Below, one piece after another: positions 8,268 to 15,521 of a DNA stretch of 64,000 nt. Origin of the DNA: Roseofilum capinflatum BLCC-M114. GTDB lineage: Bacteria; Cyanobacteriota; Cyanobacteriia; Cyanobacteriales; Desertifilaceae. The translations under genes and the position numbers were made by a program. The notes under the pieces were generated by a model. The model ran no database searches. It was not told the origin of the DNA and saw nothing but the letters and a program-made list of their open reading frames with translations. Every line of letters starts with the position of its first letter. Within the stretch, counting starts at the first letter, position 1. The DNA is taken from the NCBI RefSeq assembly GCF_030068505.1, contig NZ_JAQOSO010000082.1, positions 1 to 64,000 on the forward strand, given 5' to 3'.

Positions 8268-9935
8268 ATGAAGATTGCCACTAAATTCATTGCCTCTTCC
8301 ATCATTGTGATTAGCACGATTGCTATCAGTATGGGGGGCAGTATCCTAACCGTTCATCAAGCAGAAAAATCGGTTACTCAAAGTCGAGAACGTAGCCGTG
8401 AATATCTGTCAGCAATGCTAGAATTACAAACAACGTTAGAAGAACAAATTTTTGCCCTTAAAGATTTTGTGATTCTCGATCAATTACCTGAAAACCTGCG
8501 ACGCTATGAAAATGCTAGATCTAAATTTCTACTGACCTTAGATGAATTGGCGATAGAATTTCCTGATTCAAAGGAAATTGAAGTAGTAATTAATCGCCAA
8601 AAAACACTCCATCAACTGAGCAAACAGCTAACGCAAAACCAGGATGAAATATCTAAACAAAAGCAAGATCTACGCTCTATCAACTTTTTTGCAAATGATA
8701 TTCATTTTTCCTTAAAGAGTTTAATGGATTATACCCAAACTCTGGATGAAAAAGCCCAAGATCATGCCGATCGGGTCAAACAAAAAACCAGGGCTTTCCA
8801 GGCTTTGTTAATCTGTATGCTTTTTTTGGTCGTTTTTTGGCAATCAAAATGGATTATATTTCCAGTTATTAAATCTTTATATCAACTCAAAGATGGCGCT
8901 GAACAAATGGGTATGGGTAGACTAAATTACCGAATAAATATTAACACTGGAGATGAAATTGAGTCCTTAGCAAATACCTTTAATCAGATGGCAGAACAAT
9001 TGTCTAACTCTTATTATAATATGGAGCGAAAAGTAATCGATCGCACCCATGAATTAGAGAAAAGCAACGATCATTTAAAGCAGGTTTTGGGGGAGCTACA
9101 AAAAACTCAATCACAATTAATTCACAATGAAAAGATGTCTAGCTTAGGACAAATGGTTGCGGGGATTGCCCATGAGATTAATAACCCGGTCAATTTTGTT
9201 TATGGTAATCTTAGCTATGCCCAAGAATATATTCAAGATCTTCTTCATTTAATCGATCAGTATCAACAAGATTATCCTCAACCTACCGAAGCCGTACAAG
9301 CAGTGATTGAGGAGATCGATCTAGAGTTTCTCACAAGTGATTTGCAAAAAGTGATGAACTCGATGAAAGGAGGATCGATCCGTATTCGGGATATTGTCAA
9401 ATCTTTACGGACGTTTTCTCGGCTAGATGAAGCCGATATGAAAGAGGTAGATATCCATGAAGGGATTGAAAGTACATTGATGATTTTACAGCATCGTATT
9501 AAGCATAAGCCAAATTTTCCTGAAATTGAAATCATTAAAGACTATGGAAATCTGCCTAGGGTAGAATGTTATCCGAGTCAGTTAAATCAGGTATTTATGA
9601 ATGTGTTGGCTAATGCGATCGATGTTTTAGAAGATAAGGTTAGCCTTGAACACAAAGGTGAAATTACGATTGCTACGAGAGTGAGTGACGATGGATTAAT
9701 TCAGATTAGAATTAAGGATAATGGGCCAGGCATTGATCCGCAAACTCAAGATCGTATTTTTGATCCGTTTTTTACCACTAAACCGGTGGGTAAAGGAACG
9801 GGTTTAGGATTGTCTATTAGTTATCAAATTGTAGTCGATAAGCATAAAGGACAGTTCTATTGTGAATCTCAATTGGGAGAAGGGACAGAATTTACGATTG
9901 AGATTCCTTGCACGCAGCAGATGTTAATGAGTTAA
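8268..9935 (+). CDS. Membrane sensor histidine kinase with HAMP
   Basis: The protein has 555 residues. A membrane segment near 7-27, an extracytoplasmic helical region to about 175, a second membrane segment (178-200), a HAMP linker (to about 250), a coiled coil, the phospho-acceptor motif AHEINNP (His302) and a complete ATPase domain follow in order. The N box is near 445-449, G1 is DNGPGID (484-490) and G2 is GKGTGLGLSI. It has no receiver domain, so a separate response regulator is expected; none is adjacent. It starts eight bases after the binding-lipoprotein gene, which indicates a two-gene operon. Confidence 0.92.
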   Translation: MKIATKFIASSIIVISTIAISMGGSILTVHQAEKSVTQSRERSREYLSAMLELQTTLEEQIFALKDFVILDQLPENLRRYENARSKFLLTLDELAIEFPDSKEIEVVINRQKTLHQLSKQLTQNQDEISKQKQDLRSINFFANDIHFSLKSLMDYTQTLDEKAQDHADRVKQKTRAFQALLICMLFLVVFWQSKWIIFPVIKSLYQLKDGAEQMGMGRLNYRININTGDEIESLANTFNQMAEQLSNSYYNMERKVIDRTHELEKSNDHLKQVLGELQKTQSQLIHNEKMSSLGQMVAGIAHEINNPVNFVYGNLSYAQEYIQDLLHLIDQYQQDYPQPTEAVQAVIEEIDLEFLTSDLQKVMNSMKGGSIRIRDIVKSLRTFSRLDEADMKEVDIHEGIESTLMILQHRIKHKPNFPEIEIIKDYGNLPRVECYPSQLNQVFMNVLANAIDVLEDKVSLEHKGEITIATRVSDDGLIQIRIKDNGPGIDPQTQDRIFDPFFTTKPVGKGTGLGLSISYQIVVDKHKGQFYCESQLGEGTEFTIEIPCTQQMLMS

Positions 9936-9990
9936 GTAATAATATCAAATCCGTTGAAACAGTTGTCATTGTGACCGGATGGAAGCATTC

Positions 9991-10083
9991 GCGCTTTACG
10001 TTTCGCGTTTCGCGTTTCGCGTTTCACGCAAGCTTCGCTTTCATGTCCGCGAAGCGGAAACACGCAAGCTTCGCTTTCATGTC
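9991..10083 (+). repeat. Simple and 36-bp tandem repeats with TCCGC-GCGGA palindrome
   Basis: A TTTCGCG run (about 9998-10023) leads into two copies of a 23-base unit, CACGCAAGCTTCGCTTTCAT plus GTC, at 10025-10047 and 10061-10083. Between them lies the palindrome TCCGC-GAA-GCGGA (10046-10058). The same palindrome, next to CATG, occurs at 14319-14330 and 14622-14634. It is gene-free. Confidence 0.75.
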
Positions 10084-10174
10084 GGTGACAACCGAAACGC
10101 CAGGATTTGGAGATGATCGAGATTGCTTCATTCCACTGCGTTCCATTCGCAATGACATACTGTAATTAATTATA

Positions 10175-10200
10175 TTGTTAATTGTTAATTGTTAATTGAT
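10175..10200 (+). repeat. TTGTTAA heptad array ending TTGAT at a start codon
   Basis: Three exact TTGTTAA units (10175-10195) plus TTGAT end directly at the ATG at 10201. The same design, (TTNTTAA)n plus TTGAT, precedes the starts at 12536 and, on the minus strand, 45758. Confidence 0.85.
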
Positions 10201-10683
10201 ATGATATGGCTTGCTGTTCTATTATCCTTACCCATTGTGTCCTTATCTTTGAGTCTTGAAACCCAAGCCGCCCTTCAGTATCTGAAAGTGTTTAGTGTGA
10301 AGCCGGAGTCTGTGGATCTGAGTATACCAGAGCAACGGGAGCAACTGCGATCGCACTTAATCCATGTTGCGAGTTTAGCCGATCATCATAATTTCGGGGT
10401 TTGTGCCGATGAGGGGACACAAGGGTTTACCGCTCTTGCCCATTATTTGAGCGCTTTGGGCTATCCGGTTCCCTTTAATCTGGTGCAACTTCCGGCGATC
10501 GCTGAACCGGTTTATATTAAGTTTAATGGCCAAACCTTAGCCCATTATCACGATAGCTATACAGGAGACTATCGAGGGGTTTTAATTTCTTGTTTATCTT
10601 CTGACTACGATCAACTCAATGGAACCTTTGGCCATTTCCCCTTAAATCTCTTTGACGATCAACCCATCTCTGCTAAGTCTTAA
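10201..10683 (+). CDS. Conserved hypothetical protein, possibly DUF1824
   Basis: From the ATG at 10201 the product is 160 residues. The core after residue 20 has LETQAALQYLKVFSVKP, then HNFGVCADEGTQGFTALAHYL and ALGYPVPF, which resembles the DUF1824 family of cyanobacteria as I remember it; I am not certain. The first 15 to 20 residues are hydrophobic and may not be translated: in-frame GTG (10237) and TTG (10249) codons would start just before the conserved part. A TTGTTAA heptad array ending TTGAT abuts the ATG, with no ribosome site. No catalytic function is known. Confidence 0.6.
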   Translation: MIWLAVLLSLPIVSLSLSLETQAALQYLKVFSVKPESVDLSIPEQREQLRSHLIHVASLADHHNFGVCADEGTQGFTALAHYLSALGYPVPFNLVQLPAIAEPVYIKFNGQTLAHYHDSYTGDYRGVLISCLSSDYDQLNGTFGHFPLNLFDDQPISAKS

Positions 10684-10707
10684 TGCTTAGTGTAGTGCCA
10701 TGAGAAA

Positions 10708-10739
10708 CCCGGTAGCCTGTTTGGGAACAAACTACCGGG
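10708..10739. terminator. Inverted repeat between convergent genes
   Basis: CCCGGTAG (10708-10715) and CTACCGGG (10732-10739) form a perfect 8-bp stem with a 16-base loop. It sits between the stop at 10683 (+) and the stop of the small gene at 10796 (-), a fitting place for a bidirectional terminator, although no T-run follows on either strand. Confidence 0.4.
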
Positions 10740-10795
10740 AAGGGTCAACAGATTCATAAAATTTAAGCGTTTCTCTCAAAAGGTTTCCAACAAGA

Positions 10796-10942
10796 TTAGA
10801 ATTCCATCCACTCGGACAAAGAGTCACCGTTAAAGGGTTGTACGCCAACACTGGGATATTGATCGTGATTGGGACTGAAGATTTCGCCGATGGCATCAAA
10901 CATATACATCACGATGTCGTTTATAGCAGAAAACATATTCAT
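10796..10942 (-). CDS. 48-residue small acidic protein
   Basis: This short gene encodes 48 residues beginning MNMFSAINDIVMYMFDAIGE and containing SPNHDQYPSVGVQPFNGD near the end. The first 22 residues can form an amphipathic, Met-rich helix; the rest is acidic. An exact AAGGAG ribosome site lies six bases before the ATG, and an extended -10 box (TGCTATAAT on the minus strand, TATAAT at 10995-11000) lies about 50 bases upstream. I believe similar cyanobacterial short proteins with a YPxxGVQPF core exist, but I cannot name a family or function. Its coding quality and leader make it a real gene despite its size. Confidence 0.75.
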   Translation of the reverse strand: MNMFSAINDIVMYMFDAIGEIFSPNHDQYPSVGVQPFNGDSLSEWMEF

Positions 10943-10994
10943 AACTGTCTCCTTTCTTTAACTTGAAATCATTTGATTTATTCCTGATGCTTTG

Positions 10995-11003
10995 ATTATA
11001 GCA
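10995..11003 (-). promoter_or_regulatory. Extended -10 promoter of the small gene
   Basis: On the minus strand the bases read TGCTATAAT, an extended -10 element with a perfect TATAAT at 10995-11000. No good -35 box is seen. The right end of the IS element lies only about 60 bases further upstream. Confidence 0.45.
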
Positions 11004-11056
11004 ATTCCATGACAAGTGGGATCGCTGCTCTACTATTCTTTATATTCTGTTGCGTT

Positions 11057-12400
11057 TGTTGACATACTCCCCGCGCTGAAGCGACGGGGATTCTAACTCT
11101 CGGTTCACTGAAGTCCACTTGCTGTTTCAGGTTTCCCATCGACAGTAGAGGCGGTCTTCTCCCCGATCTTTCCCTCTTTCGAGGCGGATCGCGTATGCCC
11201 TACGCTACCGTTTTGCCAATCCATACCGAGAATCCCCATACCCTTCTTAAGTATGTTGAGCGCCGCGTTGGTATCACGACAAATTTCGAGCTTACATTTC
11301 GGGCAGGAGTGGGTTCTGGTACTTAATGACTTCTTCACCCGATGACCGCAACTAGAACAGTCTTGAGAAGTGTAGTTTGGTGAGACGGAAACTACCGCCT
11401 TATCCCACACTTTTCCGTAGTAGCCTAGCCATTGGGTATATTGATACCAACCAGCGTCGGATATCGACTTAGCCAAGTGATGATTCTTGACTAGATTCGA
11501 CACTTTCAGATCTTCGTAGACAATCACATCGTTAGAGTGAACCACGCATCGGGCTTGTTTGATAGCCCAATCTTTACGCTGTCTCTGGATCTTTAAGTGG
11601 AGTTTACCGAGTCGTTTCCTAGCTTTATGGTAATTATTCGATTGGGGTTTCTTCCCTTTCACGAATTTCTTACTTAGTCGTTTCTGTAGTCTCTTCAATC
11701 GCTTTTCAGATTTACGGAGGTATTGTGGGTATACAACTTCATTCCCGTTCTGATCTTTGGTGAAATACTTCAATCCTAAATCCAGTCCGACAACGTTACC
11801 TGTGTACGTTCCCTCTTCTTTCCTATCAGCGTCGAAACAAAATTGCGCGTAGTATCCATCCGCTCTACGAACCCCTCTCACGCGGTTGATTTTGAGACGG
11901 AATAGGTCTTCCCTCGTCTCACCGTTGCAATATAAAGATAAGATTCCGATATTGAAACCGTCGGTGAAATTGATAGACTTACAATCCTCCGATAGCTTCC
12001 ACCCGCTAACCTTGTACTCTACCGAGCGACAGTGTTTCGTGAACTTAGGATACCCTTTACGCTTTTCCTTTTTCTTGCAACGACTATAGAAACTAGAGAT
12101 AGCCCGCCAAGCTCTTTCGGCACTAGCTTGTCTAGCGGACGAGTTTAATTTACCCGCAAACGGGAACTCTTTGGCTAGATCCTTACATAGCGAGTATAGA
12201 GCCGCTTTCCCCACTCCTCGATTATCCATCCAGTATCGAACCGCCTTATTCCGAATGAATTGAGCGGTACGAATGGCATTGTCGAGAGCGCAGTATTGCG
12301 CCTCCGTTCCGTTTAGTAGCTTGGCTTCTCTAATTAACATGACATTATTTTATCACACATTGTTGCGGATAAATATAAAGCCGCCCTAGAAGGGCGTTGC
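11057..12400 (-). mobile_element. tnpB-only IS200/IS605-type element
   Basis: The element holds one gene, tnpB, and no tnpA. Downstream of the tnpB stop a right-end hairpin is formed by CCCCG (11069-11073) and CGGGG (11085-11089), within the familiar GACATACTCCCCGCGCTGAA context. Upstream of the start a left-end hairpin CGCCCT-AGA-AGGGCG lies at 12382-12396. Exact ends cannot be set from one copy; the given limits are estimates. Without tnpA it would need a transposase in trans. The 3' end of tnpB plus the right end is where a guide (omega/re) RNA is expected. Confidence 0.75.
11105..12340 (-). CDS. tnpB: TnpB, RNA-guided nuclease of IS200/IS605 type
   Basis: This 411-residue protein is intact. 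The RuvC residues are D187 (VGLDLGLKYF), E276 (VYEDLKVSNL) and D356 (CRDTNAALNIL), and the zinc finger cysteines are 328, 331, 346 and 349. The N-terminal part (1-110) matches the helical/WED region. TnpB uses an RNA read from its own 3' end to cut empty donor sites and so helps the element persist. The tail after residue 375 (SVGHTRSASKEG and onward) is poorly conserved in the family. The ATG follows no strong ribosome site. Confidence 0.93.
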   Translation of the reverse strand: MLIREAKLLNGTEAQYCALDNAIRTAQFIRNKAVRYWMDNRGVGKAALYSLCKDLAKEFPFAGKLNSSARQASAERAWRAISSFYSRCKKKEKRKGYPKFTKHCRSVEYKVSGWKLSEDCKSINFTDGFNIGILSLYCNGETREDLFRLKINRVRGVRRADGYYAQFCFDADRKEEGTYTGNVVGLDLGLKYFTKDQNGNEVVYPQYLRKSEKRLKRLQKRLSKKFVKGKKPQSNNYHKARKRLGKLHLKIQRQRKDWAIKQARCVVHSNDVIVYEDLKVSNLVKNHHLAKSISDAGWYQYTQWLGYYGKVWDKAVVSVSPNYTSQDCSSCGHRVKKSLSTRTHSCPKCKLEICRDTNAALNILKKGMGILGMDWQNGSVGHTRSASKEGKIGEKTASTVDGKPETASGLQ

Positions 12401-12499
12401 TCTAAACCCAAATTTCCGGTAATAATGGGTGGTGTGGGGAGATGGACGGATGAAAACCCCCCACCCGCAAAAATCCACTACAATAAGTATCAACCCCCA

Positions 12500-12532
12500 T
12501 TTTTAATTTTTAATTTTTAATTGTTAATTGAT
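12500..12532 (+). repeat. TTTTTAA heptad array before a start codon
   Basis: Three TTTTTAA units (12500-12520), then TTGTTAA and TTGAT, end three bases before the GTG start at 12536. An inverted relative of the array overlaps the stop of the same gene at 14216-14245. Confidence 0.85.
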
Positions 12533-12535
12533 ACC

Positions 12536-14224
12536 GTGTTTCGCAAATTCTGGGCATTTTGGTTAACTCTCGCGGTGGTCGTCACTCCCCAAGCGACCAT
12601 TGCCCAAACGATTGACGAGTTGCGGCAGCAAGGAGAAGCGGCCTACAACTCTGGCAACTATGCCCAAGCCGAGTTAATTTGGCGCAGGGTTATTAATCAA
12701 AAACCGGATAGTGTGGCTTATGTCTGGTTAGGCATTGCCCTCAGAAACCAAGGGAAACTCCCGGAGGCAGTGCAGTCCTATCGCCGCGCCCTTCAACTTG
12801 ACCCCGAATATGCCCTCGCTCACTACAACCTGGGTCTTGCCCTCTACGACCAAGGGAAACTCCCGGAGGCAGTGCAGTCCTATCGCCGCGCTCTTCAACT
12901 TGACCCCGAATATGCCGCCGCTCACAACAACCTGGGTCTTGCCCTCTCCGACCAAGGGAAACTCCCGGAGGCAGTGCAGTCCTATCGCCGCGCTCTTCAA
13001 CTTGACCCCGAATATGCCGCCGCTCACAACAACCTGGGTCTTGCCCTCTCCGACCAAGGGAAACTCCCGGAGGCAGTGCAGTCCTATCGCCGCGCCCTTC
13101 AACTTGACCCCGAATATGCCCTCGCTCACTACAACCTGGGTCTTGCCCTCTACGACCAAGGGAAACTCCCGGAGGCAGTGCAGTCCTATCGCCGCGCCCT
13201 GGAACTTGACCCCGAAGATGCAGGCGCTCACAACAACCTGGGCATTGCCCTCAGACAACAAGACAAACCCACAGAGGCCATAGAAGCTTATTATCAAGCA
13301 CTCAGTTTACCTAATAAACAAGGAAGACCATGGAGTGCCCATACCCTTGCTCACAATAATCTCGGCTATGCTCTGCAACAACAAGGCGACCTGCAAGGGG
13401 CCATTGCCGAATACAAAAAATCTCTTCAAATTGACCCCAACTTTACCACCGCCCAAAACAACCTCCGGGAAGCCGAGCGCTTCCTGGCTCAACAGCGCAC
13501 CCCACCCCCACCCAGCGACCTAGCCTATGTTCCCAGCCCAGAAGAGGAACCCCTGGTCTATGAAATGCGCTCCACGGTTCGCATCATTACCGAAAACAGC
13601 CAGGGTAAAGACTATGGCACGGGTTGGATCTTCAAGCGCGAAGGAGAGACCATCTGGATTATGACCAACCGCCATGTCATTCAACACGGCAACCGTCCCA
13701 GCGAAACCATTCAAGTGGAGTTTTTCAGCACCCTAGACTATAACCAACGTACCCCCTACCCAGCGACGTTGGAACACATTACCCGTCCTGGAGACCCCCT
13801 CGACCTGGCGGTGATTAAAGTGGAAGGCATCCGAGCAGACGACGACACCATCCGCCCCCTGAAATTCCATTCCGGTGCTATTCCCCGCACCCAACCGGTA
13901 ACCATTATCGGTCATCCGAATAATCTTGCTGACCCCTGGAATGTGGTCATCGGCAACGTCACCAATGTTAACCTCAATAGCCATAAGATGACCCTAGACG
14001 CAAACCTCGCTTCTGGCAATTCTGGCGGCCCCATTCTCAACTCGGAAACCAACGAAGTCATCGGTATTGTCATCCAACTGATTACCACTGAAGGTATCGA
14101 CACCGACCCCAATATCGCCACACCAGACATCCCCGAAAATCCTATCGCGACGCGGGGTTTCGGTTTCGGCCACCCCATTGATTCGGTAGTTGAACAGTTG
14201 CGGCGCTGGCGGGTGATCAATTAA
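12536..14224 (+). CDS. Exported TPR and trypsin-like protease fusion
   Basis: From the GTG at 12536 the protein has 562 residues. A signal peptide (cleavage after ATIAQ, near 24) is followed by about eight TPR repeats (27-310), a Pro-rich linker (320-340), and a trypsin-like domain with the full triad His380 (MTNRHVI), Asp423 (DLAVIK) and Ser496 (ASGNSGGP). It probably acts outside the cytoplasmic membrane, with the TPRs choosing partners. Five of the TPR units are nearly identical in DNA (102-bp period). The TTG at 12521 used by naive calling lies inside the heptad array and is less likely. No ribosome site is visible. Confidence 0.85.
   Translation: MFRKFWAFWLTLAVVVTPQATIAQTIDELRQQGEAAYNSGNYAQAELIWRRVINQKPDSVAYVWLGIALRNQGKLPEAVQSYRRALQLDPEYALAHYNLGLALYDQGKLPEAVQSYRRALQLDPEYAAAHNNLGLALSDQGKLPEAVQSYRRALQLDPEYAAAHNNLGLALSDQGKLPEAVQSYRRALQLDPEYALAHYNLGLALYDQGKLPEAVQSYRRALELDPEDAGAHNNLGIALRQQDKPTEAIEAYYQALSLPNKQGRPWSAHTLAHNNLGYALQQQGDLQGAIAEYKKSLQIDPNFTTAQNNLREAERFLAQQRTPPPPSDLAYVPSPEEEPLVYEMRSTVRIITENSQGKDYGTGWIFKREGETIWIMTNRHVIQHGNRPSETIQVEFFSTLDYNQRTPYPATLEHITRPGDPLDLAVIKVEGIRADDDTIRPLKFHSGAIPRTQPVTIIGHPNNLADPWNVVIGNVTNVNLNSHKMTLDANLASGNSGGPILNSETNEVIGIVIQLITTEGIDTDPNIATPDIPENPIATRGFGFGHPIDSVVEQLRRWRVIN
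12747..13256 (+). repeat. Five tandem 102-bp TPR-coding repeats
   Basis: Units begin ACCAAGGGAAACTCCCGGAG at 12747, 12849, 12951, 13053 and 13155. The first half of each unit is almost invariant; differences fall in the segment coding for AHYNLGLALYDQ or AHNNLGLALSDQ. Units 1 and 4 match each other, as do 2 and 3, which suggests unequal crossing-over or conversion. Confidence 0.9.
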
Positions 14225-14245
14225 AAATTAAAAATTAAAAATTTT
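14216..14245 (+). repeat. TTAAAAA heptad array overlapping a stop codon
   Basis: ATCAA followed by three TTAAAAA units and TTTT overlaps the TAA stop (14222-14224) of the TPR-protease gene. It is the inverse of the array at 12500-12532. Confidence 0.85.
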
Positions 14246-14296
14246 CATGTCGGCGACATGCACGTTCCTTAACCCAACCTAGGGGGAATAGGAAAG

Positions 14297-14330
14297 TCCC
14301 CCTTTTTAAGGGGGATTTTCCGCAAGCGGA
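14297..14330. repeat. Palindromic repeat (CCCCC stem plus TCCGC-GCGGA)
   Basis: A TCCCCC...GGGGGA stem is followed by TCCGC-AA-GCGGA (14319-14330) and CATGAAAGGG. The second module recurs at 14622-14634 and, reversed, at 10046-10058. Confidence 0.65.
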
Positions 14331-14383
14331 CATGAAAGGGGGATCAAGATGTCCCACATAACAGCGAAAACTGCTGTATCCAG

Positions 14384-14524
14384 ATGCAACAGGAATTAGA
14401 AGCCATTTTTAATCGTAAAGTCGATCTAATCAGCAAACGAGCAATTTTACGCAGCCAAAACCCCATCCGTCGCCAAGAAATCCTATCCACTGCCCAAGTG
14501 GTCTACACTGAGGAGAACGATTAG
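14384..14524 (+). pseudogene. Remnant of an MNT-type nucleotidyltransferase (antitoxin family)
   Basis: This frame encodes 46 residues beginning MQQELEAIFNRKVDLISKRA and ending RRQEILSTAQVVYTEEND, which resembles the C-terminal third of small MNT-type nucleotidyltransferases (MntA-like) found with HEPN toxins. The catalytic GSxxRG part is absent, and the frame upstream runs into palindromic repeat sequence. No HEPN partner follows. It is best read as a broken gene, although the surviving C-terminal frame is intact. Confidence 0.65.
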
Positions 14525-14566
14525 CATTTTTAAATGAGTTGCCAACAGTTGCCCCTCATCCCCCAG

Positions 14567-14634
14567 CCCCTTCTCCCGCAGGAGAAGGGGGAAAAGTCCC
14601 TCTCCCGTGGGAGAGGGATTTTCCGCAAAGCGGA
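14567..14634. repeat. Double-hairpin dispersed repeat, copy 1
   Basis: Two perfect stems follow each other: CCCCTTCTCC-CGCA-GGAGAAGGGG (14567-14590) and TCCCTCTCCC-GT-GGGAGAGGGA (14597-14618). The TCCGC-AAA-GCGGA palindrome (14622-14634) is appended. Close relatives lie at 21066-21119 and, inverted, 31872-31931. Confidence 0.85.
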
Positions 14635-14767
14635 CATGAAAGGGAGAGGGCATTTCCCGTTTTACAACTCATTTAGACTAGCTATATTGTTGGAGAAACT
14701 GGGTTTCTCGTCAGATTTGCGATCTATTCTTCTTATAATAGAATCAGTCTTGAGTGAGGCTTGAATC

Positions 14768-15496
14768 ATGTTGATGTCCGCTTGCAGAAATACCAAAATT
14801 TTCCTAACGCTCCTATCTCTCGCGGTTACCCTCAGCGCTACACCGGCTTTGGCTTGTCCCACGGGTAACCGTAATAGTCTAGCCTATATGGATAGGGGCG
14901 ATCGCTGCGAAGGCTTAGTCAATCACGACATTAGCGCCAGCATTCGCTTAGTATCCTTTACCACGGGCGCACCTGCGGCATATCCCAACCGCCTCACCCT
15001 CCGCATTCCCGGCATTAACCAACAGCCCCAATTTATCATGCAATCGTTCGATCGCGGTTACCTGCTCGACAACCTCAACCGCTTCTTGCCTATCCGCAAT
15101 GGTATGGAATATAACTTAGATACCCAGCCCATTTTACAACGAGCTAGAGTTGCTCCCGATAGTCTGCGAGCCACTGCATATCTGACCCAAAAGAGCGAAA
15201 CTATCTACTATCCCGTTATTCTCGACCCCTCTTCTCAACGCTACGAATTCACCCTATTTGTCGGCAATGCACGTACCACTTTCCCCACTGTACAAATTCG
15301 CAAAGACGGTAGAATTTACCATAATATTTCCCAAAAAATTCCCAAAACTGGACAAGTCCCCTTTACTTGGACATTTGGTAATGCTCCTGCGGGACGCTAC
15401 GAACTCTATATAGTGATGGAACAACAAAAACCAGGACAACCCAAAGAAACGGATACCCGAATTATTCTATTTTATCATAATCCAGCCTGGTTTTAG
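14768..15496 (+). CDS. Exported protein of unknown function
   Basis: The product is 242 residues, or 240 from the second ATG at 14774. A clear signal peptide ends ATPALA, followed by a mature protein with three Cys in its first 25 residues or so (ALACPTG, DRCEGL). The mature part is mostly predicted beta strand. I recognise no family. The final 60 residues (FTWTFGNAPAGRYELYI) could be an immunoglobulin-like or beta-sandwich fold. It is followed 25 bases later by another unknown, membrane-anchored gene, so the two likely form an operon. Confidence 0.75.
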   Translation: MLMSACRNTKIFLTLLSLAVTLSATPALACPTGNRNSLAYMDRGDRCEGLVNHDISASIRLVSFTTGAPAAYPNRLTLRIPGINQQPQFIMQSFDRGYLLDNLNRFLPIRNGMEYNLDTQPILQRARVAPDSLRATAYLTQKSETIYYPVILDPSSQRYEFTLFVGNARTTFPTVQIRKDGRIYHNISQKIPKTGQVPFTWTFGNAPAGRYELYIVMEQQKPGQPKETDTRIILFYHNPAWF

Positions 15497-15521
15497 CGCC
15501 TAATTTGAACATAACTCCTAG

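Noticed and set aside
12747-13256. Possible CRISPR-like array
   Set aside because: The repeats have no spacers and are in-frame TPR coding units.
12728-13297. Long open frames on both strands over the TPR repeats
   Set aside because: They arise from the 102-bp periodicity of the true TPR frame and repeat the same peptide without family features.
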